This document shows, in pieces, positions 25,610 through 39,739 of a stretch of 64,000 nt of DNA. The stretch covers positions 8,691,501-8,755,500 of the forward strand of contig JAYKKI010000066.1 of assembly GCA_039881145.1 (NCBI GenBank). The letters run 5' to 3'. How positions within the stretch are numbered: the stretch's first letter is position 1; every line of letters starts with the position of its first letter. A model generated the notes under the pieces. The model had not been told where the DNA came from, did not search any database, and worked only from the letters and a program-made list of their open reading frames with translations. The translations under genes and the position numbers were made by a program. This DNA comes from Druceiella hillmani (Eukaryota; Arthropoda; Insecta; Lepidoptera; Hepialidae).

Positions 25610-26830
25610 CCACAAGATAAGAGTTATTATGACTCAAATATCCACCAACCATATAGGAATATTTATTTACTTTGCGCACAAAGCAGTCGAAGGATGTACA
25701 CCAATTAAACTTATAAAGCCTTGTGATTTTAATACGCTGTGGGGCCCGATTTAATTACCAACCCCTAACATTACGTAGCGCATCCCTCCAGCCCACGATC
25801 CTTACGTTTATTCCATGCATTTATTCCTGGCTTTTTCACATTACTCGCACACACACGCGTGACTCATTTTACGTTTGTACACCCGCAAATCGTTCCAGGT
25901 AATGATATTAATATCAAACGAACAAATTATCTACCCGAGAATTCAATGGCACTACAGTCTCACCACGTTTCGCCTTAATATTCGCCTTATATATAATTTA
26001 TCATCTTAATAACTTCTCTCTTTTTAATTTAATAGGTATTTAAATCGTACGTAAGCTTACGAAATTTTCTTAATAAAGATACACAAGATGTCACTGTTTT
26101 AGCGTCGAAGTGGTAATTCGGAATCGACCTAGGCAAGCAATATCATACTGACTACCAGTATCATATACAAATTTCAACGTTCTCCATGTAAATATTGAAA
26201 ACTGGACGCTTTAAATAAGTTCATTGACACGGATTAAGATAGCAACATATATCTTAATCATTGACACGGATTAAGATATAGAAGCCCGTAACTTGCCAAC
26301 ATTGTATCTTATACATAAATTTATACTTACTGTTATGATATACCTGTATATCTATACCTTTTTAAATACCTATCCAACGCTATATTACTTGAAGGGACCT
26401 GTAAAAAGGTCAATACAATTTTCAAGACGTTGGAAAATACTCCAAATTTTTTTTCTTAATTTTGTTTTACTTTGGACTCTAAGTTAATAAGAAACAAAAT
26501 TTTCGCAAAAATTGAGAAATAACCAAGTTGTAAAGTTGTAACATAGGGATGAACAAATTAATTCATAATATTTGACTCCAAAATTCATTGTATTTTTTTA
26601 ATAATTATTTTCTCCTCATATTACCCAAAGCTGTATTACACTACATTTCCTTTTATTTTTTTTGAAATAAAAGTGTTTTGACTACTTACGTCTGTAGAAT
26701 ATAAAAAACTAACACAATTATATTTTACTTGAACCTTATTCCCTAAAAAACACACTTAAATTACTTCTAATCACATTCGTTCCATATATTTGCATTGCAA
26801 TTTCGCCAAGTTTATGGTCATCATAAAAAT
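25610..26830 (-). repeat. Block A, inverted copy 2
   Basis: It is parallel to 160-1,450 and reverse to 13,640-14,900, 33,440-34,800 and 52,350-53,640. It shares the AAAGCAGTCGAAGGATGTA motif (near 25,680), GATATTAATATC (near 25,905) and TTTGACTACTTACGTC (near 26,677). At 26,830 it passes directly into block C in direct orientation, so a rearrangement junction lies there. Confidence 0.75.
26221..26278. repeat. Local direct plus inverted duplication
   Basis: TCATTGACACGGATTAAGAT occurs at 26,221 and again at 26,258, and GATTAAGATA (26,232-26,241) is inverted at 26,250-26,259. The paralogue near 770-800 has the sequence once, so both changes arose in this copy. Confidence 0.85.
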
Positions 26831-28405
26831 GGCATTGTTAAAAAACAGTCACGCAGCTATGTGAAATGTTAGGGTGACAATTATTTAAAACATACAAAAT
26901 TATTTTTACGAATAAAAATTATTCAATAAAATAGTTCTAGTAATAATAACTTCGAACGCTCTTACAAACACGTTTCAAATAATAAGTTAATCACGCGTTT
27001 TTTGTTTATAAACCAAAATATATTTCTCGGCATAGGATATTTAGAAGTATTGTGTATGCGAATTACAAACCGGATATATAGTGTTATAAAATAATATATG
27101 AAATTTTAGCGTGTGAAATTTTTAAAATGATTACTTATCAAAATAGATACATTTCATTTTGATCAAATTATATCATTTTCTAATTGATAAAATATGCTCT
27201 TGAAAAATGCTCTTCAAATTTTCTCTTCAGTGACAAAGAAAATATTTTTTTTAGTTTTGTATTTAAACAACATGTTATTGTGCTATCGTAAAAATACTGA
27301 AAACCTGATATAGGTTACTTATAAATAATCACATCGTCTTCGGTACAAAACATTGTAATTTTAGTACGTATGTTAAATACATACTATAATTTGTCAGTTA
27401 ATTTTTGTAATCATGTCTCCACCAAAGCAAGGTAGGCACCGAGAGCAAAATGATACTATATTACACATTCGTTTTGAAAATGGCTCTCTTTAAGTTACAA
27501 AGGTTAATTTTTTGTTGGAACACGAAAACATTAACCTTCCATTCTTCATACCATATCGTATGAAAAATATTCAACCTCCTTCCTAATGTATGGTAATTGA
27601 TATCAAAAATCTGGGAAAAAAACCGTCTTTTCCCTGTATTTTTGGCAATAATTATAATATCCATGTCTAACGTCTGTGTTTGACAAGCAACGTTGATTAA
27701 ACTCTCATAATTACCAAGAAAAGGGTTCAAACTTTGATCTTCATTTATTTTTCATTGCAACAAGTAATAAAAAAATAAAAATATTTTCTTATAAATGTAT
27801 TCTATAGGCAGGTAGCCTACTTCATAATGTATTTCAACAAATTTTCATACTGAGGAAAAATATATAACGATCTATTATATATTTTTTTTCGAGTTCTTTC
27901 ACATATCAAGAAGAATCAAACAAATTAGCGCAAGACTGATGCCCGAGGGAAACAAGTAAGTCCTTGAATTCAGCACCAACCTAAATAGGACGATGAGAAT
28001 GCCGTGAATGGATGAGGTGGTGAAATTACTTCGTTAGTTCGGCCTCGTCATATTTTCATATCAAAAGGAATACAACGAAACTACAATTTTAACATGAATA
28101 TGAACTACTTTCTTTCATCCTGTTTTATTTACCATGACCTATGAATTAAATATATTTAAGTTTATTACAGTTAAATCGTATTTACACATTTTGTTAAGTT
28201 TTATTTATGAAACTATCAGAACAATATTATACTTGATTAAAGTAAGTATAAAATTCAATAACTTAGCTGTGGAATTTGTGGTAAAAATTTCATACCATTA
28301 GAATGATTAAGTAATATATTTTGATCTAGTTAAAAGAAACACTCTAATGTCGTTTACGCTAAGCATAATACGTTACATTTAGAGAATTAAATATTTTCTA
28401 ATTCT
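26830..28405 (+). repeat. Block C copy 1
   Basis: It matches 45,735-47,230 throughout and 63,430-63,788 in part; its end also matches 48,110-47,960 in reverse. Landmarks are AAAAAACAGTCACGCAGC near 26,839, ACGTATGTTAAATACATACT near 27,365, the AAGCAAGGTAGGCACC stretch near 27,425, and AAGACTGATGCCCGAGG near 27,932. No conserved frame is present. Confidence 0.8.
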
Positions 28406-28408
28406 AAT

Positions 28409-28418
28409 TTATATATAT

Positions 28419-28494
<76 letters not shown>
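28409..28494. repeat. (TA)n microsatellite at the C/E border
   Basis: Long TA tract sitting where, by comparison with 47,230-47,650 and 7,237-8,345, the hairpin-arm and D segments would be expected. Those segments are missing here. Confidence 0.9.
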
Positions 28495-28498
<4 letters not shown>

Positions 28499-28499
28499 C

Positions 28500-29990
28500 C
28501 TCGACGCGCGTACCGCGCTTGAACTTCATTATATTTTTGACAACTTTTTTTTATTTTTGATATTTGGGCTTAGAATGTTAACTATTAATGAAGGTACGTT
28601 ATTATTTATAAGTATTAACAATACCCGATAAGATATATCTCTTTTTATTGAACATTTTTTACCAACAAACCCAACATAACAGAAAAACGAAATAGATTTG
28701 TGTGGAGGGCCAAACATAGACGTAGTAAATTTAAAATAAGGTTTCAATTCCTTAGATTACGGTTATGTATATATCTATTAATGAATGAAGAGAAAACTTT
28801 GTACCCCTTTTTAAGCATATTGCGCGCAAGGAGGAATGTGAGATTTGGCATAGTTACAGTTTATATGGAGAAGGAGTGCAGAAAGCATATGTAAATTTAT
28901 ATGTAATATGTGTTAAAAATACATCAAATTATACATAACAAATCCATTAGAATATTCATTGTCTACGTTCATGCTGTCAATGTCAAACACATTGTAGTCT
29001 GTGGTCAAACAGTCGCACAGAGTAGAGATTGTTGCCAAATAATTTTAAAATATCATATTGACTGAATGAGTTTCTTTTTTTTTATTTTAATCTGTGGCGA
29101 TTATTCTCTACAGAGAGAACTTGCACTATTTCCTGTATTGTGAATTCTGTGTCATTTCAAATGTTCTTTTTTCAATAGCCTGTGTCAAACCCAAAAAGTG
29201 TTTATTTTATGTTTTGTCTAATAGATATATGTGTTATAATAAATACGAATCATCAATAACATCATATTTCATTGGTTTATAATCCAAATTTTAAATTTAT
29301 TTAGCAAATTTTATTGACTATTCAGTAGGCATCATTGAAAACCAGGGCAGGATTTAAAGACTAGTTCAGCGATTTTTGTGGGTATAAGTATTTGTTTCTT
29401 AAGCATACATATTAACAGAGTCCTAAGATATTAACTTATGTAGTTAAAAAGTAAAAACATGCCGAGAATTTTCTTTTTAATGAGCGACTTCCGCACGCAT
29501 ATAGACACTAAATGTTAGTAGGTATATAGTATTACCATTAAACTATTTAAAAACCTTATTTTTTCAAAAGAGTAATATATTACCTACTATATTTTCCATT
29601 GGCGTCAATTAATCCTATGCGTTAATGAACTATATTAATCCTATAGTCTTCTGGTCAGATTTTATTAACTCTGTATTTTTCATTACTTTTAGCTTAGTAG
29701 TTTTGGAAATAAATGAAGCGGGGTAATTCTCTGCTTCTACACATATTTTGTAATGTCTTTTTAAATATGACATTTTTAAATTAAAAAAAAGTTCATATAA
29801 TTCATAATACGCCCTTTTAAATTATATCCCAACAGGCATTTTAAATTACAAAAAAATAAAAACCTTTAGAAGAAAAATTTAAGACTTTTGTTTACGTTTT
29901 CATTAAATCTATCATAAAAATTTAAAAACAATAGCTACCTTACTTACTTTACAAGCAGGTTAAAAAATTTCAAGTTGTCACAAACCATGT
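28500..29990 (+). repeat. Block E copy 2
   Basis: The first 190 bases match 8,460-8,640 and 43,020-42,840 (rev.), and 29,270-29,990 matches 9,350-9,990 and 42,090-41,290 (rev.). The middle part 28,700-29,260 does not visibly match the corresponding part of the other two copies and may be an insertion or replacement. No gene is evident there. Confidence 0.7.
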
Positions 29991-32025
29991 GACGCAGATG
30001 TCGCATGTTTTTGGGGAATACACGCTGTGAACACAGATAATCGTAAAAATGTTTATCTTTTTCACGCATTCAAAAGTGGTTTGAAAAGAAATTTGTGTAA
30101 CTCCAATTCGTAACTATCTGTCATTCCCTCCAAGGCTTTTCTTCGTAAATCGTGTCCCTCTCTTGCACTCTTGTTGACGTATAATGCACATAATGCACAT
30201 TTGTGTTTTTCATATGTTTCTACATTTTTAAAAAATACTTGGTATTCGTTATTTTCTACCTTCCGAATTTTTTCGCTATCGCCTTGTTAGTTTCTTTTAA
30301 ATTGCGTATGTATTCACGATCTGTCGCAGTTGTCGACAACATATAAAGATTGAGTTAATTGCAAGACATTGCTCCTGTAACAACAACTTTGATTTGCCAA
30401 TTTGTACTTGTATTCGTACATTTACGAGTATAATTAAATAAATGTAATATATTTTCGTAATTTATTTTGATTAGCTTCTCGGTCATTTCTATCAAACCTT
30501 TAAGTCTAACTGGTTTTGTTCGTATTGGGAAAATTGGGAAATGAATTGCGCGTATATAAAATTCTGTGATCCGTTGTATAATTTTATGTAACTTGAAATT
30601 AAGGAAAATATGAAATTATTTAATATTAATCCATCTATATCAAAGGGTCACATATTAGTATTTGACTACTATAAAATTAGACTTAAATGGAATACAAATA
30701 TTCTTTAAAATATAGAGTTATTTTTTTCAAATATTTTTTAACAATTTGCCACAATCAGGCTCTCATTTTACAAAGTTATCACTGTTAAATTTAGTGCAAT
30801 TTTTTTACATACGACAGTAATATATATACAAAATGAAAATTAAAATAAAATTATTATAAAAGGAAATACGTACACAAAACGAAACTTTGCATTAATCAAT
30901 GAAAACTATCCATCAAAATTTTGAATTGCTAAACTGAAATATCTCTATGTTTTTTTTTAAACTGATAAAATAACGGCGGCGCTTGAATTCGGGTTTTGTT
31001 TTTAAACGAAACAACAGAGGAAACATTAAATGATCTCAATTCAAACACAATTCGTAATACAAGAGAAAAAATAATCTTATCCCTTTCACAATACAATATT
31101 ATCGAAGTAACTCTGCATAATTTCATTAATTGCAAAGATGACACTTTATCTTAAATTAGAGCTTTTTATAAAACCATGCGATAAATTATCTTGCCTCTTA
31201 CGAAAATATAGAAAATTAATGGAAATTTAATTCTACGTGTCCATAAATACTAAGGTTTCACTGATATGCCGATATCGTATATTAAACACAGTGGGAAGTA
31301 TAAACGTTGGAGGCGGTGTAAGAACCGGTTTGCTTGAAAAAATTCTGTCAAACACTACCACGCTTTCCGCCTCGACCTTCGTTCGCCATTCATCGGTATC
31401 CCCAAGATGGTTCAATGTATCAAAGACGACCATGCACTGTTAAAATATAATTATTCATTTCGAAATATCTCCTCCCCAGAAGGGGGTACGAGTGTGTTGT
31501 AGCTAAAGTGGCGGCCGCCCCCGTTGTTCTTATTACCGCCCCGTATGTGGCGCCCGCCCTCGCTTCAAGAGCCTTATAATTGTACGCTCTGCAGCATTCG
31601 TTCAAAATTTAGCCGCGTTTTAAATTTACTCCGTTGTCCTACATTTATTACTTGCGAGCTGTGTAAGGTGAATTTCGATATGTGAATTGGGATCGCTGCA
31701 AGCGAATGCATTCTAGTTTTGTCTAATATCTACACATGAGCTTACGAGTTAAATGGGTTTGTAATTTATTTAATACTATAATTGATTGCTCGTTACGTCT
31801 TTTTGATTACCTAATATGAACCAAATACTTTTGTGTGAGAAACAGTAATTCTAAAGCTCCTTCGATACTTATTTCATACCTAAAAAATATCTTGCATAAC
31901 AATGTCTTACATAATAAAAGCCAGACGCTGTGCACCACATATAAAGTTGGGCGGTATGATATTTAATATAACTTAGCTCAAGGACGTTTTACATTAACAT
32001 ACTTATGATAATGAATAATAAGAAA
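29990..32025 (+). repeat. Block F copy 2
   Basis: It aligns with 10,000-12,450, 41,290-39,740 (rev.) and 58,290-60,850. It shares TGTCACAAACCATGTGACGC near 29,978 with the reverse of 41,180-41,210, and ACATAATAAAAGCCAG near 31,909. Shorter than copy 1 in the proximal part. Confidence 0.75.
31300..31690. repeat. GC-rich conserved core of block F, copy 3
   Basis: Contains the TCTCCTCCCCAGAAGGGGG hairpin-like segment (about 31,469) missing from copy 1, then GGCGGCCGCCCCCG and GGCGCCCGCCCTCGCTTCAAG. Short open frames on both strands partly match those of the 39,890 copy (INVGGGVRTG on the plus strand near 31,298) but are broken at different points. Confidence 0.65.
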
Positions 32026-32027
32026 AA

Positions 32028-32033
32028 TATACA

Positions 32034-32093
<60 letters not shown>

Positions 32094-32106
32094 TATATAT
32101 ATATAA
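32028..32106. repeat. (TA)n microsatellite at the F/G border
   Basis: TA tract interrupted by ACAT steps, separating the end of block F from block G. Confidence 0.95.
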
Positions 32107-32109
32107 TTA

Positions 32110-33430
32110 AATAACTGATGCCTTAATGTGCTTTATATTGAAAATGACCAATTAATTAAATACACTTAAGCTGAAAATTAATTGTTCATTCGAATATTTG
32201 CAAATTTCATTTTACTACATTTCAGTTCTTTTCATGCAATATCTTTCTCGAATCAAATATTGAAACTTAATGAGGAAACTCAGAAACTCTATAAATAATG
32301 TTCAGTTTACTGAAAGTTGATAACCAAATGAGTTCTCCTTCTTTTCTTTACTTAATTACTCCTTTATAATGATATAAAAGTTTATTATTTTTTGATAAAT
32401 TACTTTATTTTTAATGACATCTATATTACATTTATCTAATTATATGATGTTTATTCTAAGTATTCTGCAGGAAATTTTAAAAAGGCTGCAGACCAAAATA
32501 ATTTATTTTATTTTCCGATTTACGGGATATTTTTAGATTGGTTGAGTGTCAACAATGAGTATGATTTTTCAATACCATGAAAATATAAATATTTCATCTG
32601 GTGTAACCAAGTGAATAAAAGACTAAGAGGCAAATTCAAATATTTTTGATATCTGCAAAAAATTTCGTTGTGGTTTTTTCCATTAATTTCACGAACATAC
32701 GATTGAGTTTTGAAAAATCGTTAAAAGTAATCTTTCATAGAGCAAAAAATATTGAAAATGTTATTGGTGCTCTATATATTAGGCCACACCAATGGAACAA
32801 AGGCATTGTTTGAGTGATAAGTTTTATATTTTAAAATAATGCAGGCAGTAAGAAAATCATTAAGAGACGGAGGTTGGGAATATTCAAGAAATATGTATTA
32901 TTATGAACAAACTGGGGCTATGGCACAGATAATGCTCTGAAAGTTTCACCAGTTTAATGATTTTAATAATCTTATTGATGTACGACTTTTGGAAAAAACA
33001 TGACCGAGGACGTAATCCACGAGTAGGGAATCCTATTAATGAAACAATCACAACATGGCTTTACTTGGATCTAGTCCAGAGGACCAAAACTGAGAAAGAT
33101 GCATAATGAGATAGTTGGCCATAGTAGCCTCCCTAATTTTTACATTTATTAATTCATATTAAAATTTATTGTCACAATTTGAATGAAAACATAAAGTAAT
33201 TCCAAATTGATTCCTTTTCACAATATTAACCCCAAATTCATGAGTGTCGGGCTTAGATATCACAAGAATAAAAATGACATCCCTATGTAAAGACAAGGAA
33301 TAAATAAACCTCGTGCCTTTTCGATTTGGCATTGAGCATTTAATTAAAATTATATTCTTTCTGTAATAACAGATCGAGTTTCTCACCCACATACCAGTTT
33401 ATTTTACACAAAAAGAATTTCAGCGTTTCA
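32110..33430 (+). repeat. Block G copy 2
   Basis: From about 32,160 it matches 49,550-51,650, and, reversed, 1,550-3,010. Landmarks are TTCTCGAATCAAATATTGAA near 32,246, GAGTGATAAGTT near 32,813, GGATCTAGTCCAGAGGACC near 33,067 and TTGGCATTGAGCATTTAATT near 33,326. It is shorter than the 49,550 copy. Confidence 0.7.
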
Positions 33431-33439
33431 TAATCTCCG

Positions 33440-36400
33440 TTAGTAATATAATTATATTTTAAACTAGTTTTAAAGTAACAAAAATAACGTTTGTTTCACG
33501 TAGGTTTGTTTGAATATTTTCAGTAAATCAGATTTTTTACAATGAAAATAAAACCAGGTAAAATCTTATATTGAATAAATGGAGTTAATATGGCAAGGTA
33601 AGTTTTAGAGCTAATTTTATAAGAGTAAAGGGCTCGAGCTAAATATAAACCGTATTAGAATTGAAATGAAAAGATATTTGTTTCAAAGAATGCAACAAAA
33701 ATATTCAGTAAGTCTGCTTTGGAAAATATGAGATAAAATCATTGACAAATAATTTTATAATTTTCAGAGTCGTACGTGTATTTCCATTTTGTCCATCCGT
33801 AGAGTACAGAATTATAACTTAGTGGTTTAAAAATGTTTGCACATGTGTTTTTTATGTTTAACCTAGACTACAAAGTAAATTGATATTAGAGAAGTAAATA
33901 TACTTTTGTATTTAAAGTTGGTATGATTTTTTATTCTTCCCTTTAATTAGTACGACGTTGGAAAGGCCTTTAAGGAAAGTTAGTAATATAAGAAGAGAAA
34001 TATGATGTGAAACCTATACAAGGTATATAAAAATAGTACGGCTAAATTGTTTTATAACCATAATACGTTGGTAAGATTTTGGTACGTGCGAACAAGCTCT
34101 ACAGGATCTATATTAATGCCTGACGCTGATATATAAATGTCTGACTAATTTCTTAGTGCCTCCTTTCTCCTTACTTAAAGTATCCCGTTTTTAACATTAC
34201 CATATTAAAGTTCGGAATTTGTACGTGACACTCCTATTCCCCGTTCACCGTACATAGGTCGGTTCCAAACTGTCACCACGACGCAGAAACACGGACAGCG
34301 TACATTTTATTTAGAAAATCTTTTGGGCGCATATATGATGTTAATACATATCCAATTAAAGAGAGCAAAGTCATTAAGACGCTATCCAGCGAAGCATTAT
34401 GAGGTTCTATTGACATTGAACTCTAGGGTAGATAATTGGTTCCTTTGATATTAATATCGTTACTTGGAGCAAGATGCGCGTGCGTGCGGGTAAAGTGAAA
34501 AAGCTATGAATAAATGCATATCATGAACGTAGGAGTTGTGGGCTGAAGCGACGCGCTACATAGTGTGAGAGACGGGTAATTAAATTGGGCCCTACAGCGT
34601 ATTAGAATCACATGGCTTTATGAGTTTAATCAGTTTACTTCCTTTGACTGCGTTACGCATGAAATAAATAAATATTCCAATAGGGATGGCGCAGACTAAA
34701 ATTGGAACGGAAACACGTTTCCTTTTATATCATATATTCTACGGTACGGTACCAATTTTGTAACTTCGAAGGATGTGTATCCTTTCTGTGTCGTGGGATA
34801 ACTAATATTTTGGGATTGCTTTTGCAAAGCCAGATTAAGGATAGCTTGTACTTATAAATATTAAATATAGCGATATAAAGTATTAATTCAAGTATTATAA
34901 AAGGGTTCTTTCAAAAGTGTTATACTTTAACCTATATAGCTGAAAGTCAAGTAAAGAGCAATAGAGAAACCACCAATTCGCCTCTTTCTGCGACATTGTA
35001 TCAGATATGAGGTCATAAAATAGAAAATCTGGCGCTGGTAGAATGGGGATTCCGAACCGAAAGCCAAAAACCTGACAAACGGAAGGCCAGATGGATAAAT
35101 ATCATTTAGACGGTAGTTGACAAATACTGGATTTGGGCGATTGTATTAATATGTATCCAGTGTTTTATTTTCAAGCTTTATATCAAGCGGTTTCTGTGAA
35201 AAACGCATATGATACACGAGGAGATTTATAAAGATTTTGTAAACAACTTTTCTTTGCGTACACCGAATGGATTAAGTGTATTTTGAAGTCAGGTTTTTTT
35301 CATTTATGTCTTTAATAAAATATTGTATTTTACATTAGTTATCGTCGAAATCGAATTGTATAAGTAGTTGAACTGTAACTGCCAACATAGGATGTATCAT
35401 ACATGAGTTGTAATCTGAATTGACAAATAATTTGATGGATTAATAATCTCTCCTTTAAATATTATGAATTTCCTACGACCAGATTAAAATATCTTGCATC
35501 GCACTTTACTATGTTATTTACAATAAAATGTGTTTCTTAAATATATGTAGTTAAGGTAGGTGCTATTTAATGGCCGCTATCATAAGAAAGTGATAAATCG
35601 TGTTCCATTGCACTGCCGGTGCCTAATGAAATGACAATTGGGCGTATGAGTGCCCTTTACTTGTTTATTGGGGTAATTGATGACCACGTTTGAGTTGATT
35701 AAATCTGAAGGTAAATGGGAAAAGAGCTGTAAAGTGTATTCTATAAATTACATGGTGAAAGGGAAATTTAGGCAAAGTTCCACCTTACTTCCTTAAACAC
35801 AATTAAGAAAATACTTAGCACACACTGTGAAAATGGGCACATTGATTCTTTATTTCTGTATTGTACTTATACTTATATTCTTAAGCATATTCACTTCATA
35901 ATTATATTATACCAAAATTTTAATGTAAATTTATTACGTAAATAAAGGAAAAAACTTTTCATGTATTTTTTATAATTTCTGCTTCTTTTTATTTTTACGC
36001 ATTATTAGTCACTAAATTTTTTTTAGGTTTTGAGGTCTTTAACATTCCAATTTAAACTTCAAAAATATTGTACTCTTTGAAACTAATTAATCTATTAATG
36101 AAGTTGGCAGCGTCATAAGTCGGTAAATCTATTGAATTACCTCGTAGCGTTTTACGCATCAATATAAAGCGAGTCCCTCCCCAATAAACTTTAAAACATT
36201 TTAAAATGCTTAAAGGCATAATACGTTTCAAAATAATGTTTATTGCATGTTCTAGGGTCATGAAAAAAATTTAAAACATTTCTGTCGAAATTTTACCAAA
36301 ATGAATAAAAACAAAAAGGATAATCTGCGTAATTGTTCTATTGACGGCATTCGCTTTCACACCTTTTCATAATTTTGTTAAACTGCACGTCGTTCAACTA

Positions 36401-37330
36401 AGTCTACTCTATTGAAATCAGTGTCGCAATTGAAAGTTAATACCACAATTTTTATTGGTTTAGCTTATGTTGGTAAACTCAATGGAGGGTTTTCTTACAT
36501 TTTAGTTGAGGTAAAACCTCTTTGACATAATTTTATTAATATTTCCATTTATATTACCAATTCAATAACTTATTTAGATTTCAATACCTTCCAGAAATGT
36601 TTCACATATAACTTTGGTGTAGTTATAAAGGAAGAGATTTTTTAAATCAAGAATATTTGCGTCGTTTGATTTCGTGATAAAATCAGTCTTAAATACTTAA
36701 TAATTATTAATATTCATCTTTGAAATTTTTGTAGGCAATACGCTTCCCATCATCCCTTACGGTTTAAACATTATAACTCAAACTTATTATCCGATACGCT
36801 CTGAATCTCCTTATGTAAACTATTATTTTTCTCTGTAGGACATGATATACTTTATAGCTATTGAGACATTATCAATGATATAAAAGCTGTATGTCAAGTA
36901 TATATGCCGTATTTGCATAAAAACCCAAGAAAACAAACAATAATTTCTCCATATAATATTGGTTCGATAAATAATTATTTTTACTTTCAGCTGGAGAGTC
37001 TTATTGTTAATTTTTTTTGCCAATTAATACATTGTAGATATTTAAGTCGCTGAATATACCACAATATAACATAAGCACTTTTAGGTGTATAGAAAATGAT
37101 GATAATAAAAAATTTTCATACCAATGAATCTGTCTGCAACCTGTATTATAAGTGCAAAGGTTCATTTATTTGTCCTTTTTTCATGTCGCAAAAGAACAAT
37201 CGATGGGCGTGATTTGCATAGATGTAGAAGTGTGACCGGAAAGTAACATAAGCTACGTTTTATCTCAAGAAATTAAATTTTTTTGGGAAAATTTTGACTT
37301 GGAACTGGAAAAGTATACTAATAAAATAAC
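33440..37330 (+). repeat. Blocks A and B, colinear copy 2
   Basis: It aligns end to end with 13,637-17,110 and continues into the distal part of B (36,740-37,320), which matches 5,870-6,420 and 44,300-44,800. The 62-bp core is at 34,495-34,556. A short TCTGACTAATTTC segment near 34,139 is not in copy 1. No gene was recognised. Confidence 0.8.
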
Positions 37331-39470
37331 CAAAAAACGTAGCGACTCCTTGCAACAATACACACGTAATATGCAGTATTACCTACCAGATGCACTCCAT
37401 TCAATCGCTAATTTTTAGGGAAACATATTCATTTTCACGTGCAAGTGAATCTGCTGGTAAATGAAGTCGTACATAAATCTGTGGCATGAAATTCTTTTAC
37501 AATGATACTATATACGGTAGCTAGTAAATTCCAGTATTTTCTTAATCGTTTACGTATTACTGTTTTAAATTTAAATGAAAAAATATCAGAAATACAATTT
37601 AACTAAAAACACTTAAATGTAATCAATCGGTAAGATCACGAACTATAAATATAATGAAAGAAAATAACTGAAATTGACATTAAAGTTTGTTGAGAAGGGA
37701 AAGCTTCATTATATTTGTTGTCATAAGAAAATACGACTTGACCGAACTAATATGTCATTTCATCGTCACATCCATTCACAGTATCCTCGTCTTCCTATTC
37801 ATGGCCTTACTTGTTTCACGCCGGAGCTCGTCATGCGTTAATTTGTATGATGCTTTTGAATAACTAAAGCACACGAAGAAAAAAATTATAAAACAGCTTG
37901 TTATATACTCTTCATTGGTTATGGGATAGATGACAAACTAGACAATCTATGTATGGAATACAATTCTAAGTATATTCTAAGTAAGCAAGTATTTTTCTGT
38001 TACTTGTGGAAATTTGTCATTAAAAGATCAATTAATGTAAAATTTTCCCCCATTTACTCTTACATTGCAAAAATTGTAAAATAGTTGTTTATTAAAAACT
38101 GACATGAAATGTGAATAAAGGAGTTATTGTTAAAAGTACTAAAAATAAACATGCTCTTCCCACGTTTTAACCATTAATTACTATACATTAGGAAAGAGAT
38201 TGATCAAAATTGAGATAAAAACAGGCATCGAAACGAATTTGTAATATATTATTATTACCTTGTCATGGGTGTTTACTCTGATTTGGTAGAAACATTATGA
38301 CACAAGTCGACTGATAACTAAAGTATTTACCAAAAATTAAGTTTTGTACATTAGATGATATGCATTATACAATATAAAAAAGGATTGATATAACGTTTTA
38401 TTTGCTTGTATGTTTTTAGGTAATGTAGTTAACATACAAAAGAATCACGGCTGTAAAACAAAAAAAATTGTATTTTCAGTCTGTATTATAAATCGAGGAG
38501 GAGGTAAGTTCATCTACATTAAATTCTATACCTAACATACATCGCCGCTCACAAAACCACATCATATAGCAATGACTCAAGTAATATTAACATACTAATA
38601 TGTATGGTCCCTCCCCTATTAATTAGGGCAAGCATCGTATGTGTGCAGTTAGATTTATTTAATTCTAGAAAATTCTAGTAAAATTTTCCAAAGTATTTCC
38701 AAATCTTGAATCGAAGTAAAATAAACTGCATATGCACAAAAACCGCAGAGGCTGTATATGCAGATTTTTTTCACGAAACTTCAGAGGAATGATTAACTAA
38801 ACTGAAACTTCTGGAGATGGATGATTATATAAACTCTCTTATTATTTTTGCTACCCCCTTATTCCCCGGATCTATCGCTCCCTTAATATCATCGGTTTTT
38901 CTTGCTGTGTAATTATTTACGTAATAAAAAATGACAACCACTTGTTTCTCTGTTTTATCAGTTCCTTTATTCATTGTCTATAAAAAATTAATTTTGTTTT
39001 AATGTTTGCGTGACAAGTGGAATACGGAAAAGTAAAGATATTTTGTATGACCTCTATGATAAAGGATCACTTACTAATGACAAAACTTTCGTATACTTTC
39101 CAGAAACTTTCCAAGATATTCAAAGATATTTAAGCAAATATGTTTACAGGCAAAATCTCTGTACATAGTAATAAAATTAAATTGTCTCATAACAATATTA
39201 AAATCACATGGAAAATGATCCATTCTGAAACTAGCGATATGAAAAATATCGAGAAAACATTAACATTAAAAATAAATGGCTTGATAATTTCAGATCAAAA
39301 ACTGGTAGCCTTTTTAATATTTTCCCGAATCAATGTTTGATTAGACAAACATGTTATATGAAATGGATTTAAATGTAATAAAATACAATTTTCAAATATT
39401 TGAATGAATAATTAGTTTTCAGCTTATGTGTATTTAATTAATTGGTCATCTCCATTATAACGCCCGCTAA
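37331..39470. other. Mostly unassigned AT-rich sequence with two short repeats
   Basis: The segment 38,830-39,010 repeats 17,110-17,300, and 39,350-39,460 repeats 3,470-3,570. The rest (37,331-38,829 and 39,011-39,349) has no recognised block, gene or RNA. Open frames up to 66 codons are AT-rich and unremarkable. Confidence 0.45.
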
Positions 39471-39478
39471 CGTATCAG

Positions 39479-39579
<101 letters not shown>

Positions 39580-39739
39580 CATCAACGGAAATTTCATATA
39601 TTAACTTAACTCTTGTAATAATGGAATAATATAACAATATCAATTTTTTATTATTCCTTATCATGAGTTATTACGTAAGATATTTTGTGGGTAAAAACCA
39701 AGTATCAGAGGAGCTATAGAATTACTGTTTCTCTCATAA